Below are positions 9,809 through 23,892 of a stretch of 64,000 nucleotides of DNA, one piece after another. Origin of the DNA: Heliopora coerulea. Its lineage: Eukaryota; Cnidaria; Anthozoa; Scleralcyonacea; Helioporidae. Made by a program: the position numbers and the translations under genes. The stretch is taken from assembly GCA_030142905.1 (NCBI GenBank), contig JASJOG010000020.1, positions 497,001-561,000 on the forward strand. Direction: 5' to 3'. How positions within the stretch are numbered: the first letter of the stretch is position 1; the number at the start of each line of letters is the position of its first letter. The notes beneath the pieces are model-generated. The model was not told the origin of the DNA. It saw nothing but the letters and a program-made list of their open reading frames with translations, and ran no database searches.

Positions 9809-12800
9809 ATGGACTGTGGAATAACAGAGAACGAGTTTGATGGAGAGACCAGTGATATCGAAGGTGCTGAGCTGAGAGAGAGTGAGATTGAAGGTGAAGC
9901 GGCCGAAGATCAGGTGTCCTTCGCGGAATGCTCTGAACAGCACGTTGCCCAAAAACCACCAAAGAAAACAAAGTTGAAAAAACGCCGTAAAAAGTGAGTG
10001 ATCTCTGACTGATGCGTGGCCGGTCTATGTTAATGCAGTGACTAATGGCCTGAGTTATTTCATTTGTAGATGTCTTGGGATAAATTTATCAAATTGTAAA
10101 TATGAAAGCGGTGAGTGACTGAGATTTTAAAAAATGCCGTAGTTAATGCACAAGGTAAATAATAAATCAGAATGTCCTCAAGAAAATAGACAGGTTGAGA
10201 TTTTTTCTGGTAACAACACATAGATCGCATTATTTATTCCTGCCGTTGTTAATGGTTTATTTGGAAGGCAAATTACTCATCAAAGGCAAAATTTCTAGTT
10301 CGTCGTGTCGCGAAGAAATTCGGAATGCGGGAAGTAGGAGAAGACGAAGATTGGTCGTTATTTTGGACAGATTTCTCTGTAGCATTGGAACGCTGTATGG
10401 ATATGAAAAGATATCAGGTACACTTCAGATTCATTCTTCTGAAAGTTGAAAAGTTCCAGTCAATTTTACGAACAATTAGTGTGTATATTATTAATCAATG
10501 AAATTAATTTTATCGGTCAGAGCAAAATTTAGCCGGACGCACTCGATTGAATATCTGCCATGTTATTTAATTTTCATTTCAATCGCCAAATGACTCGTTA
10601 TGTATGTTATTTTGTGTTAGACTGAGGCGAGGGTTCTTCATAAATTTCGTCAAGGAATTTCTAAATTGGATTGTGTAAAATTATGCTAGCGATGACCATT
10701 GAAATCGAGAACATGCCGTTACCTTAGCTATTTCATCTATTTTACCTCATTAACGCGAAGAATTTCAGTGTGAATAAAAACCATCAAATCCAAAACAACT
10801 GCTATTCTGTGATTTATATCATCATGAAAAGTAAGTGGCATGGCAATTGTTTTTAAAACTGTAGTTCGGTTTGTCTTAGCTCGAGGTTTCGACCTTATAC
10901 TTGTAACCATTGCGTGACTGTATTTTATATTGTTTAAAAAGCGGTCAGTCAAAAACCAAAGATCTAATCCGAAAACAAGATTATCCTTGTTATGTCTCTG
11001 GGTTAAAATGGTCAAAATTGAAAACCTGCGAGAAAAAGGTGTTTTTTGTGGGGTTTTTTTTAATTAATTTATTTATTTATTTATTTTTAACTACCAACGT
11101 TTTTGCTTTGTTTTCTAAATCACATGCCAGGAGAATTAGAGAAAAAAGGACAGGTAGTGCCATGTTATTTAAAAGCACAATGATTTTAAAGAAGACCCTT
11201 TAGATGCTATTTCTTACAGAATTTCTCTCCACCAGATTTTTATTAATTTTTTTAAAAATAAGTAAAGTTTATTACATGTATGAACAAAGTGAAATTTGAG
11301 ACAAGGAACATTCCCTATTCATTAGCAATGATTAGAATATTGAATTATTTGCAATTAACTATTTTCTGCTGACTAGATTTTGGCCACTGGTTATTTATCA
11401 TAGTTCATTCTTCCATAAGCTTCTATGGATCCCAGAGTACACATGAATGTACCTATATCTACAGAACTGGAAAAGGGATATTGGTCTGCTACCCTGGACT
11501 TTAAGGTGGTTCTACCTTAAATCATTCTTGTCCACATCAGTATCATTGGGTTTTCACAAGGCTGTTAAAACAATTTTGGGGGGCTGAAAGTGTTTTCATG
11601 CATTTCAAAATTGATGCTTTGTGCAGTCAGGCTTGTGTTTCTCTTTTTCTTGTTAAAAATCTGCATTTTTTTAAAAAAAAAACAAACTCCTTTTTTTGAA
11701 AAACCCAGATTATTGTAGGAAAGTCCAATGAAGGGAGATAAATGGATTGGGGTACCCAATACCCTTGCAATTAATCAGTATTGGTAAATCTAAACAATCT
11801 TATCTCCTAGCAGTCTTACAGTGTAGTACACAATTGGAGTGACTCATTGTTTTTCTTCCTTTTTTTTTCAGAAAATTAATCATTTTCCAGGAATGATAGA
11901 AATATGTAGAAAAGATTTACTGGCTAGAAATATGAATAGACTTTTAAAGCTTTACCCAAAAGAGTATCATGTTTTTCCAAAGACATGGGTACTGCCTGCT
12001 GAGTAAGTGATTCAAAATATTACCAGAACCATGGACGACTTTCTTCTAGTTTTAAAGACTAGAGCAAAAGACACAATAATTAGGATTTCTTCCAATAAAG
12101 TTAACTGGTGTACAGCAACTTGATCAAAAGTTTACAAGACCAGAATGTTGTTAGTATTTGCATTACTATGTCTTACTCTTTTTGTAATTATTAAGATTAT
12201 ACAGTGCAAAACACTTAGGGCAATTTAGTTCATAAGTTCTTATTTTAAGTGCATGTGGCACTCATGATTGGCAAAGTGAAATACCACTTTTCTCTACTAA
12301 TTAAATGTCAATGTTTGCCTATATGTATCCCTACAGTTATAGTGATTTCCAGGCATACTGTCGACAGAAGAAGAACAAGTCATTTATTTGTAAACCGGAA
12401 AGTGGTTCACAAGGAAAGGGAATATTTGTCACCAAAAATCCTAAAGTAAGTACATAGAATAATCCTAAAGAGAACGAGAGTAAGAAAGAAAGAGAAAGGA
12501 AGTCGAGACAGAGAAATTGTCAGAAGAAGGGACAACACATAAAGTTGGTTCATTGTTGATTATTTGGCTAAGTGAGACAAGTAAAAGTGGTTTGTTCATC
12601 TCAATCAAAATTAGAATTGGAATGCCACAGTTCATTTTTAACCATACTGTATACCTTGAGATTACAGAAAGTAAACAATAGTAACCAGTAACTAATTTAG
12701 TTTCTTTTATTTTAGGATGTCAAACCAGGAGAACACATGATTTGTCAACAATACATCTCAAAACCTTTTCTTATTGATGGCTTTAAATTTGATTTAAGAA

Positions 12801-15800
12801 TATATACCTTAATTTCATCATGTGACCCATTGAGAATATTTGTGTACAAAGATGGCTTAGCAAGATTTGCCACTGTACAGTATAGTGAACCATCTAATAA
12901 CAACATGGTAGGTCCTAGTATATACCAAATGCTTTTTGAACAAGGCTAAGTTTAATCACATTTACTGTGATGCCAGTTTTGTGATATAGTGCTGCCGAAA
13001 TTTCAATAAGTTGAGTGAGCAATGCAAGAATGTTTTCAATTTTGTTCACTGATTTGTTCTTGCTGGGTTTTTTCTTTTTAATTAACAATCATGTAAATTT
13101 TAAAAGTGTTTTCAATTCTGACTTTTGTTATCTTAATTGGAAACTAGGAAGATATGTGTATGCATCTGACAAACTATGCCATCAACAAACATAGTAAAGA
13201 TTTTGACAGGGATGAAGAATGCGGTAGCAAAAGGTGAGGAAAGTTATTCAACCACAAAAACATAAAAATTTCTTAGATTTCTCTTGAAAGATTTAACCAT
13301 TCACTAACAGAATATTTAATGGTTAATCATGGAATGTTCTGGTCATGTTGCCCAGAGGGTGATTCTTAAATTAACCATTCACTGTTCAGAAAACATTTCC
13401 CACATCGTCAACCCCAATTGTAGTAGGGTTAGGTGGCCCAAGTGAAAACCATCATGTATCGAAATACCAGCTGTGAACTGCGTGATTTATAAAAATAGGA
13501 GCCTTGCGTATCAATTACATTTTCATTCTGTCGACAATACCTTGGAGCGATATCTACTGATCATTTTTAGTAGGTTAAAACCATCTTTTCTAACAACTAA
13601 ACCTTTCTTTCTGACGGCAACATTTATTTCAGGAGGATTACCACAGTTGTTTCATGGTTTGAAGAGAATGGTTATGATGTTAGTAAAATATGGAGTGACA
13701 TTGAGGTACTGTGCTTTAAAATTCTCGGAATTTGAACGCCCGGTTGAAAAGCAAAAATTGTACTTTAGAAAACACTGTACACCTAACCTGGGATTTGTTC
13801 AAAAGTTGGACATGTTTCTGAAACATGCGTTGTGATAGTTTATTAACAGAACTATATACATCCTATCTTTTCTAAAAGACCAGTTTCCTTCTGTAGTAAT
13901 ACTGGACCTATGAAAGGCGGCCCTTACTAGACATCTAGGGCGAACAGCTTAGCTAACTTAGCCTAACCGATAGGGTTATCTAGTATAAATAAAGACACTT
14001 CACTTTACACATTCTATGGAGCGAAATTGAAATAACTATGGGGTTCCTGGGAGGAATACGCCCAGAACATATAACATGTGTACGTTTGCACTGCTGTTAA
14101 AAGCCAAGATAAATTTCAAGGCAGCAGGATATTCTTGCAGCGGATACGAAAATCTTGAATCCCTCTACTTGGGGAAGCCCGTAATTTAATAATTGACTAT
14201 ATGAAGTTTGTTTCGCTTACTTTATTGAAGTTATCGTGTTTCTTTGATAGGATGTCATGATCAAGACGCTCATAACTGCCCATCCGGTATTGAAACACAA
14301 CTACAGAACATGTTTTCCAAATCACAATAAAGGCAGTGCTTGCTTTGAGATCTTGGGCTTCGACGTTTTGTTGGACCGCAAATTAAAACCCTGGGTGTTA
14401 GAGGTTAGTAATCAGTTGTCAACAACGGATCCTTTGTACATCACTTTCGATAAGCTTTTTGACGAAAAAACTTTTTTCTGCGCAGCCAGATAAAAAATCA
14501 GTAATAGTTGCTGGTTGTTGAGCACGCTAAACCAAGAAAAAAACTTGTGAACATGCACTACATAGTTTCCCTATTCTTCTACGTTTGGCAAAATATCCAA
14601 AACACTGTTTTGTCTTTCTCTAAACCGGAGTCGATGCCAAAAGAACACACAACCATCTCTTTCCTTATTCCAGAACAGTGCTAGAATTTACCATCCGTGA
14701 TGGTGTAAGTACGTGGACCTAAGAACCGTCTGACATGCAGAAACTTGCCTGTGAAATTTAGTGACATGTGTATCGTCGGCTGAGTCTTACTGCTTGCTCT
14801 TGTTCTATTGAAAAGGTAAACCATTCGCCAAGCTTTCATACAGATTCACCTTTGGACAAGGAGGTGAAGGAAGGTCTGATGTACGACACATTAAACCTGG
14901 TGAATTTCAATGCATGTGACAAAAAGAAATGTTTAGAAGAAGATAGAAGAAAAGTGCAAGAACGTCTTCTCCACAAGCAGAAACACAAAGATGGAAAGTA
15001 TGTTTTTACGGGCAGGAAACTTGAGGTTATAATAACTGGCATCGCGTATTTAACAGGCATATAAGTTGACAGGTGTAATGACCAAGTAACTTCAAACCGT
15101 TTGTATCAGGAGTGGCAAGATCTACGTTTGAAGAAAGTCAAAGCAAAGATATGTTGTGAGAACATCTCCCTCAGTAACCACATTGTCACTTGTGCTCAGT
15201 TTAAAATTCATGATAAATATATTGGTGTATACACTTATTCCGGCAAAATTGAAAACCAGTATAAAGTGTCGGTGTGCAAAATTAAATATTAAAATACCAA
15301 AATTTAACTTCTTGAAACACTCAAATTTGGTCGTAGTTTAGTTTCGTAATATTCTTTCTTTTACATCTTATGAGAAATGTACAATCATTAAAAAAGGTAT
15401 TTCAGTTTGTTAATGGTTTTTGTACTTTTATCGTCCAGTTTATTTTATTTTTTAAGCCTTGAGAGAAACGGCATTTTTGTTCTGCAGAATGTTTTTTACT
15501 ACTCCATCTTCCTCTTCCTAGACGTGAAGACAATGGTGATTATCTGTCCCAGCTGATGAACCACCTAAAGCTGTATGAAGATAGTCATATGGGAGGCTTC
15601 AGGTGATACGCCAAAATCATACACTATTTATATATTAAATATCTGGGACCTAATATATTGTATACGAGAAGGAATGTTTCATCAGACATCCAAACACCGA
15701 GTACATTCTTGGAAAGCAAGGCGATAACCGAGTTTTTTAACCAACTTAGAGGTGTTTAGAGTATATTACATGTGTTTTAGTGTATATTACATGTGTTTTA

Positions 15801-18800
15801 GTGTATATTGCATCGCAAACTTTATCCAAATTCAAAGAGAAAATCAGGTTGAAAGTTGTGGAAATTTTCTGCTCGGAAGTGTTTGTATTTTTTTCATGAA
15901 ATGTTAAACTAAGTTCGAGAAAGGCACATGAATGTTGCATATATTCCTTGAAATTAAAAAAGAATGGTGTTATCTTTCCAGACGCGTTTATCCAAACGGC
16001 AATGAAGAGAAATATAAGAAATACTTCGAGAACAGTTGTTCCCTTTTCCAAGAAACGACGGCATCAAAAGCTAGAACAGAGTGTTCCAGGTAAGTTCAAT
16101 GTTACGTTCGCTAATGTATATATATTTGCCTAAAAGTACTCTCAAAGCAATTCACACGGTTGACGAATTTGAATTCTGCAGCACTTGTAAACGTTTCAAC
16201 ATGATCATAGGTCGTGTTATATGAACAATATGTGAATGATTTAAGACTGTACGCTTTGAAACTTTTTCTATCCATTGTTAGAGTTGAGTTATTTGACTTA
16301 TTTCATAATATAAACGAGTTTTTTCGTTTATAAACGTGATATTCAAAAACAGTTTAAATAAAAACCGGTTTCCATTACAAAGCCTGCCCTTGTAGAAAGG
16401 TCTATTGCTGTGACATGGAAAGTAGAGAGCTACGTAGGCAGTTTTGGACGAAACAGGAGAAGTTTAAAGGTAGTGCTCCGCAAAAAAGCGAGAAAATTAG
16501 GTACTGAGGTTTCGTGTGATAGCTTTTTATCAGAGTAAAATGTGAATTACATTTTACTGTGATGAAGAGCATTGATGAACGGCTTTTGCTGAAACTTTCG
16601 TATCTTGTTCTCTCGTTTGTTTGGCAGAACTCTTTTTAAAGATATTTCTAGCTGTTTTGCATCTTAAAAGTAACTTGGTGGAAACTAGATTTAACTTTAT
16701 CACCACACTAATACCTCACACCTTTTCATGCATCGTTCTGAGTTACCTTGTTTTTCTATTTTCAGAATTCAAAGAGAGCAAATCCAGGCTAAGAAACAGG
16801 AAATCGAAGTGATGCGTGCAAAGAACTGTGGTAAAACCAAGCCAGTGATAAGAGACGTTCTTCGCCCTGAAAGTGCGACGAAAAGCAAGCTTAAAAGACC
16901 GACGATGCGAAAGCCAATGAACAGAGTCGAGGTAAAACATGATCCTTTTGTATACAAACAGCTAGATTCAATGTTTTTAACGAACCTGTCAAATTCGAAG
17001 CTTGAACGGAACGAAGATTAGGTTAAATCAGACCAAAATTTTACCGGACACCATGGTCTATCTTAGTGCGCAGTATTTCACGCTTTATGCAGTATTGATT
17101 GGGAAGTGTGGGGCATTGAATATATGGCTGTGCAGTCTTTGAAATCTAAGATTTTTTTTAGAAATTTAGAAGATTGAATACGTGATGATTAGTTTTCTTA
17201 GCAGGTAGAGAGTTGAGCGGCTGTTTGATTGCGACTTATGTTGGTTCGAACATTGGCCAATCTTTTAGCTAAATTAACTGTATCACCTTTATAGGCTGTA
17301 CCAATTTATCCAAACTACGCAGTTTCGTAAACCTTGTTATTTTAGCAAGGAATGTTTAACTTTTGATTTTCAACGTTAGATTTTTTATAAAACAAACGTG
17401 CATGTTCCCTCCAGTAATAAGGTCAGGTGGGAATGTGGAAATGCACATGCCTGTTAACCCTGGGACTCATCCTTAAGCGTGCCTTACTGAATTCAATTTG
17501 TCAACTCAGTTAGGGACTTGCCTTTATTTCCCGTTGCTTATATCACTAAAAATGTGCTTAGTAATCCGATAGAGACGTCACTAGTATTGCCCGAATGTTT
17601 GCACGTTTGTAAAGTTTTGTTAACGAGTAAAATTGACTTTTGGTCCAGATAACATGCACAACACAAGCGCACGAACTCTACGGGATTAACAGGCCAGCTA
17701 AAGGTTACTTACAGTAAATTACCCATACTGTTCGGAGGAGAGTATGTTTATTACCTGTGATACGAATTCATCTAAATCTCCATTGTTCACCGTTTTTTGA
17801 TAAACCGGAAATTTGAGCCTAGAAAATTGAAGGAAAAGTTTATTTTAAATTCGGAAGGTGCAGTATCCAAATACAAGTAGTGTACTAATTGGGCAGCCAT
17901 GATTAATCAGTTGCCTAATATTTTGACAACTTTTCCTCCTGCTTAGAATTCAGAATCGGCTTCTAATGTCTTTGACACCACTAAACCAATCGACATTACT
18001 GAAGAGGAAGAATTAGAGCGAATAAGCGGAATGCTGCAAAGGGATAATCTTGTACGTGGCCTCGGCATTGTACAAGAAGTTTACAAACTACTTCATTGTA
18101 CACCGGGGACTGGAGGCCCAAGGAAAGATTGTTCACATTATTCTGTAAGTATACGATGTCGTTTATCCAACAGTAATGTGTTAATACATTAATAGAGACT
18201 GTTTTAACTCTATCCAGTTCGAGACTTCCCTCTTTGACCAGTAACATCGTCCATCTGGCTTTGGTCTGAGTAAAATAATTAACCCTTTCCTGTCCAAGAC
18301 GTCGGCCCTTCAGTAAAAGGTTTGAATCCTGGGTTTTGCAGATAATATTGTATTTCGTTTATCCAGATTATTGTTTTGTGATTTTAATCACAAAAGTTAA
18401 TAATTTAAGTTAATGATTTTGCCATCAACGTCTATGAAAATTGTCTCCGTACGGGAAACCAAAACGCCAGACTCAACACAAAACAATAATCTGGATGAAT
18501 GAATTGCAATATTACGTCTCTCCTTGATGAGTAAAATTGTCTGGCATTAGCCAGAGTAGAAGTAAAAAGTCGGATTGGAACTGACAAAAGTTAAAGGAGC
18601 ACTGCGCAACTTCTTTGGTTTGACGGGTCACATGGCTGACATAAAACAGTAGACAGGCAACTGGTTCTTCCCTTCGCCGTCCATCTTCCTCCATAAAATC
18701 AATTTTTCTGTTGCGAAGGTGCTATTTATGAGTTTATGTTCCAATGATATTAATAAAGTTCTTAAAATTATTCAAAATTACTGTTCTGACTATTATTAGT

Positions 18801-19725
18801 GACTATGCTCTGACTTTTAGTGATTGAAGTATCTAAATTTTACTGCAGAAAGCCTTTCATCATCATTATCTTTTCGATTTCAGCACCTCTCGTCGGACGA
18901 CTCCCGAGGGAAAAACCAAGCGAACGATTCACCTTCGGACGACTGTCGGTATTCGTCGTTTACAAATGCAACTAGTTCAACTAAAGGAGTAACGGCGACA
19001 TCAAACTATCCAACGTCCAGCAGCATTAACCGTCTGTATCTGAACTCGTTTTCTCAGAACTCAATTCCAGGAATTCCGCGAAGCGATCACAGGAGAACAT
19101 TTGCAACCATTGGACGCGTGGGCTCAAATGGCCTTTTGTCTCCGGCCAATAATCAAAACCGAAATTTTACTAAACATCGACTCGGCTCGCGAAAAATGCT
19201 AACCAACAGACTTACACATCATGCGTCCGGTAACGAGGCTAAGGTTTCCGATACTGAGACGATGAGTCACGGAAGTGCCACATATTTTAATTCACATGTA
19301 CGACGAACAGTAAGTGCCAGCGGTCTGGCGTCGAACAGTTCGTTAAGTTCTAGTCAAGGCAAAGGTCATCACCGTAATGGGAGTTACTTCTCTATCACAA
19401 ATACTTCAGCTACAGTACAACCATTTATGCATTACTGTATGAACTCAACCCAGCTCTCCTCGGACACTTCCACGAAGGTGACCGCACAACAGTCAACGGT
19501 AGGGCTCAGTGTTATAACTGGACCTGCACCGATATCATACAAGAACTTTAGTCGATCCTCAGGCAACCATAGCGGAGATGGCAGTTTGAGCAGGTAAGAC
19601 ACCTTGGTACAAGACTACATCAGGGAATAATGATAAACGATGATAATAAATTACTCTGAGGCCTTTCTGTTGTCCTCCACAGATCATCTCATGCACTGAC
19701 CGATAGTAATACTCTGGAACTCTAG
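9809..19725 (+). CDS. TTLL13: tubulin polyglutamylase, TTLL6/TTLL13 type
   Basis: The enzyme adds glutamate chains to tubulin tails, mainly in cilia and axons. Sixteen exons: 9809-9993, 10070-10110, 10299-10417, 11872-12002, 12337-12445, 12716-12907, 13148-13233, 13633-13705, 14251-14403, 14816-14997, 15522-15602, 15982-16089, 16766-16931, 17947-18144, 18884-19593, 19683-19725. Together they encode 858 residues. Residues 1-62 are acidic then lysine-rich. The TTL/ATP-grasp domain spans about 63-440: CLGINLSNCKYES, KINHFPGMIEICRKDLLARN, ATP-binding KPESGSQGKGI (178-188), DGFKFDLRIY (216-225), HLTNYAINKH, and LEVNHSPSF with E363/N365. After it come the microtubule-binding region (MGGFRRVYPNGNEEKYKKYF, LFQETTASKA) and a conserved helix EEEELERISGMLQRDNLVRG (about 560-580). 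A low-complexity serine-rich exon (609-844) ends the protein. The start is the first in-frame ATG, directly after an in-frame GTG. TTLL13 versus TTLL6 is uncertain; a cnidarian may have one ancestor of both. Confidence 0.93.
13881..14007 (+). mobile_element. 5'-truncated SINE copy
   Basis: From GTAGTAATACTGGACCTATG to GGGTTATCTAGTATAAATAA and AGACACTT, this matches the 3' half of the SINE at 57150-57424. It lies in a TTLL intron. The tRNA-like head is missing, as expected of a truncated insertion. Confidence 0.65.
18245..18300 (+). repeat. dispersed hairpin repeat, diverged copy
   Basis: CATCTGGCTTTGGTCTGAGT is followed by AAAATAATTAACCCTTTCC. This is the core of the same hairpin family with the TTAACCCTTTCC end that several copies share. 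It lies in the TTLL intron after exon 17947-18144. Confidence 0.45.
18515..18570 (+). repeat. dispersed hairpin repeat, copy in TTLL intron
   Basis: GATGAGTAAAATTGTCTGGC (18527-18546) is followed by ATTAGCCAGAGTAGAAG. It has the same core as at 8811-8840, with one base change in the stem flank. Confidence 0.65.
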
Positions 19726-20516
19726 TGTCATGACCTCACTCTGGTATCCCCGTGTCTCAGTCTCACCTCACTTCCCTCGTAATCCTGTCTCACTATGACT
19801 ACCCAATGTCCCAGCCTAACTCTGTTACTCTAGTGTTCTGTGCTCTGCTTTGTTAGTTCTGTGTTCTCTGCGTTGTGTACTGCATTTTGTGTCTGTGTCT
19901 GTACGTCTGTACGTCTGTACGTGTGTCTACGTCTACGGTTGCGTTTTTTGTTTGTAGTTGTACTTCTGCTGTAGGTCTGCTTTTGATTATTAAAAATTTT
20001 GATTTGACACATAGCCTTTCCGATCATTTCACTATGTTCTCAAAAAAATTGTTTTTGTACGTAACCTGTAGTTTACCCTTGGATGTCTTCTTTTACATAG
20101 ATCAGATAAATTTTCTCAACGAATTCGATCGACAAACAGTGATTCCTCGTGCAAGGTTAGTATTTCCCACTGGAAATCGCCTGAGCGATTGGTGCACAAG
20201 TTAGAAAATTGGTGTGAAGTTGGGTGGTTAGTTAGAGACAGGTAATAGGTCGCTTACACGAGGTGTGCCTTACGCAAAGGACGAAAACCCTGGAAGAAAC
20301 AGTGGAAAAATTACAAGAGCCACCGTCGTCCTGAATACGTGAAAACGCCCTGAGTAACATCGTATTCAGAACAAGGACGACGTTAGGATTACTCTTAGGA
20401 TAAAAAGTTATCTATTCACTTTGTTTTGGATGAAATATTCTGTTGTAGGAAGGACGTCGTCTTTGACGTTCCCGTCGTGTTTGCTTAAGGTTCCTATTGA
20501 TGTTTTGACAACCTCA

Positions 20517-20685
20517 GCGGTGGTCCCACTTGGGCGGTCGTGCCACTTAGGCGGTATCTCACTTGAGTTGTGTTCCCACTTATACCGCGGTCTCATTTGG
20601 GTTGTGGTCCCAGTTGGGTGGGCGTCCCACTTGGACAGTGGTCCCACTTAGGTGGCGGTCTCACTTGGGTGGTCCACCTCCCTCT
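20517..20685. repeat. degenerate minisatellite, unit about 17 bp
   Basis: About nine imperfect copies of TGGTCCCACTTGGGCGG run in tandem, with CCCACTT or CTCACTT anchors roughly every 14-20 bases. It is intergenic. The open frames across both strands are repeat artefacts. Confidence 0.75.
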
Positions 20686-23254
20686 CGACTCTGAAGATGA
20701 CCGCCATGGAGAGCGTCAAAGTGTCTGGTTTTCCTTGTATGAATAACCGTTATGTTAAAAAAACATATCAATCGAGATATTCTTGTAACTCAGAGTTTTT
20801 TTTTTCCTTTATGTATCTCAGCAACTTGAATTCAGGAACAATCCTGCTGCGGTCATAAGTTAGCATCAGTTAATCGACTGTTCAGCAAGAACACTGTTTA
20901 ATTCCACTGGGCAGCTGGCTTGACCGGTTCGAAATGTCGAGATTATATTTTTCTCGACAACATGCCATATATCGTAAAGTAAAACGTTTTTATAGACTTT
21001 ATTGTATCTGCAATTATACCATTAAATTGGCCGTTAGTGATAGCTCCACGAAAGTGTGTCGTTCTTATATCTAACTATGTTAAGAAAATAAACAGTGAAG
21101 GAAATTAGCCATTCTTAAGTCATGTGCCCATGCCTTCGGCACCATTTTGGTGTACAACGACCTGAAGAATGCAAGAACTGAGATTCAGAATGTGTGAACA
21201 GAAATTGTTCCACGTTTTGTCGCATTGTCGATCGAAGTTTAGGAGGTGCACACTGTTTTAGCAAACAAGCTTCGACTCCAAGTATTTGTATTGGCAGGTT
21301 TGTATCTCGAAAATGGGGGACAAGGTCTGGTCTCATGAGTTGAATAGGGTTAACTTGTTCTCTGTTGCTTCGATAAAAATTTTGTTTTGGCTCTTGCGAA
21401 CAGCGAGACCGGTCCCAGCTTATTTTCCAACAGGTCGCATCTAAACTAAAACAAGGATTTGTTGGGGGAGCGATCTGAAGTCATACCGTTCTCATGTAAA
21501 CGCAGTCTAACAAAAAATAATATAGAAAATTTTGCTGGATTTGACCTTTAGGCGCCAATAGCTTCATGAAGGAAATGAAGACGTGGATGGCTTTTATAAT
21601 ACTACCCCGAAAACGTCTTTGTTTTTGCACAAAAACTCTTTTTTTCGCAACTGCGATAGTTTAAAGAGCTCTTTATTCGTCCCTCTGATTTGTTCCATGC
21701 ACCTACATGAGGTCTCTCCCAGCCTACTGAGAAACTATAATAAAACCGCTACGGTTCAGAAACAAACAGTAATATTAGGACGTATTACTGAGCCAAACAT
21801 TGGACGTATTTGACTCTATGTTCGATTCGGTTTCTCGGTGAGTTAACAACGGATGTTGCCCAACTCTAACAGCAATTTGTGAATGTGTGACAAACTCTCG
21901 ACTGATTGTCACACAGTTTGTTTAACAAAGAGCAGAGTGGTACCAATCTGCTAAAGGAAGAGGAAAGATGCGATGGTTTTTACCGAAAAGGGTAAATGTT
22001 ACTTCGTATTTTTTTATTTGTATCTTTTTTACGGCATTTTGAGATGACAAATACGTATTTAAAAACCAGGGTTGTCATTCTTTGTTCACATCATGGCCTG
22101 TAGTAATTCATAACGACATTTATTAGACCCTCGACAACCGTGTTTAGCCACGATTGTACTCGAGGCATCATACATTTAGGTCTTGTAAAAAGTTCAGACT
22201 TTTTTTTTTTCTCGGGTTTGGCTGCCCTCATGAAAAAGAGAAATTGGCTTGAATATTTGCATTTGGCACAGTGGTTGTGAAACTCTTAATTTTAATCTAG
22301 TCCAACTTTGCAGGAAAACTGCTTCAAGGAGGGAATAAGACAGAATATAGCACCACGATATAGCCGTTAGGAAACGTACTATAAGGATTGTAACTTGAAC
22401 TAAGAAATATTCCTTTGCCTTGATAGAATTGCTGATGTTGGGTGTACACGTGTACTCGAATTGACTAGAACTGCATGCAATTCGATCTGAGTGGCTGAGT
22501 CTGTTCAAACAAACTGTCCTTCGAAGCGTTTGTGAAATTTCACCCTTTCAGGCAGAAGTACAACTTATGACAGTGAAGATACTAACTGCTTGTGATGATA
22601 AAGATAGTCTTTGTTTAAAATGCTATAATAGCTTGTTGACTAAGGAGCACTACAGTCTGTGCTCACCATACTTCAAGCAAACAAGCTGTTAGTTGGATGA
22701 TACCGTTTGCATGACACAATCTACTTGATGATCTAAACTCCGCAATTGTACTTCAAAACCCAGGCCGTATTATATAAAAGGGATCAGGACATTAACGTAC
22801 TGGTGCGAAAAATTAATGCAGTATCAGCCCTATGAGTCTTATAATTCTGTACTGTTTTATTTTTTTCCAGACGTATTTGACAATCTGTTTATTGCATAAT
22901 CACTGTCAAAATAACATTGTTAGTTGTTAGTAGATCTATGTCAACAGTATCTGGCTGCTGAGCATTCAAGAACTGAAAAATGCCTGTAATTCAGCTTTGT
23001 TTATTCATTCATGATACGTGTCATCAACTAAATACGCCTGGCACAATTACATCGTAAATACCCCAAACTCCAGTCAGTTCCCACCTCAAAACAGAACCCA
23101 GTCCTTCGTTGAAAATCCAAATTTTGTTTGGTTAACCAAATAACTTTTACAAGAAAGTTTTGATTTTTTGTGGTAAAGTCTGAAGTTACGTCTAAAAATC
23201 GAAACAAGTTTAGGAAAACCCAGTTCAACTTTCCAGATGCTGCCATCCTCTTTG

Positions 23255-23300
23255 TACTTCACTCTGGCTAATGTCAGACGATTTTACTGGTCACGAGGAA
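23255..23300 (-). repeat. dispersed hairpin repeat, inverse orientation
   Basis: ACTCTGGCTAATGTCAGACG (23261-23280) then ATTTTACTGGTCACGAGG reads on the minus strand as the AGTAAAAT-CGTCTG-CATTAGCCAGAG core. Confidence 0.6.
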
Positions 23301-23638
23301 GCCTATCGTCGGGAAAGGGTGAATTAGACATGTTTTGCTGCAGTGAATGGCGCATTTTATCTCAACTGCTTGGACTTCTTTAGTTCTACAGAGGTACATA
23401 ACCAAGAAAATTACCTTAAGTCGACTTTCCTTTGCTCAGCACTTCATAAATTTTCCAGACAACGTTGTCGTTCAACATTCTTTCGGACGAAAACGGAAAG
23501 GCATCCGATGAAAATTTGAATATTACGGTTATTTGATGACATGGAAAACGTGAATGCCCTTAATGGATTTTAAAGTTTGTTGTTAACCACTAATTCATCA
23601 TAAAAACATCATCTGTAAGCAAAACTGTAATCCCTTCA

Positions 23639-23892
23639 AGCCTGGTTCATGCTAGCGACGTAAGCATAAGGACAAGATCAATACAAAAACAAAGTATGAC
23701 CTGTCCTGTGGGACTTGTGAAGCTAAAGCAAGAATTTTTCTTTGTTTCGTCTTTTGTTCGGCTCTTGGCTTATGCTTGGACTATGATCTTATGCTTATGA
23801 TTACGACGGTCCTTATGTCGCAGGCTTGACTTCATTCCTTTGTTTTACCTTTAGTTTTGTCCTTATACTTATGTTCAAGTGTTAACCAGGCT
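23639..23892. mobile_element. MITE-like element, 254 bp
   Basis: The left end is AGCCTGGTTCATGCTAGC and the right end, inverted, is AGCCTGGTTAACACTTG. Both continue into GTAAGCATAAGGAC / ATAAGTATAAGGAC. The arms are about 35 bases with mismatches. No clear target duplication was seen. Confidence 0.5.

Noticed and set aside
15101..15292. Possible extra TTLL exon reading EWQDLRLKKVKAK
   Set aside because: Its reading phase does not fit the exon ending at 14997, and a direct join 14997 to 15522 keeps phase and family similarity.
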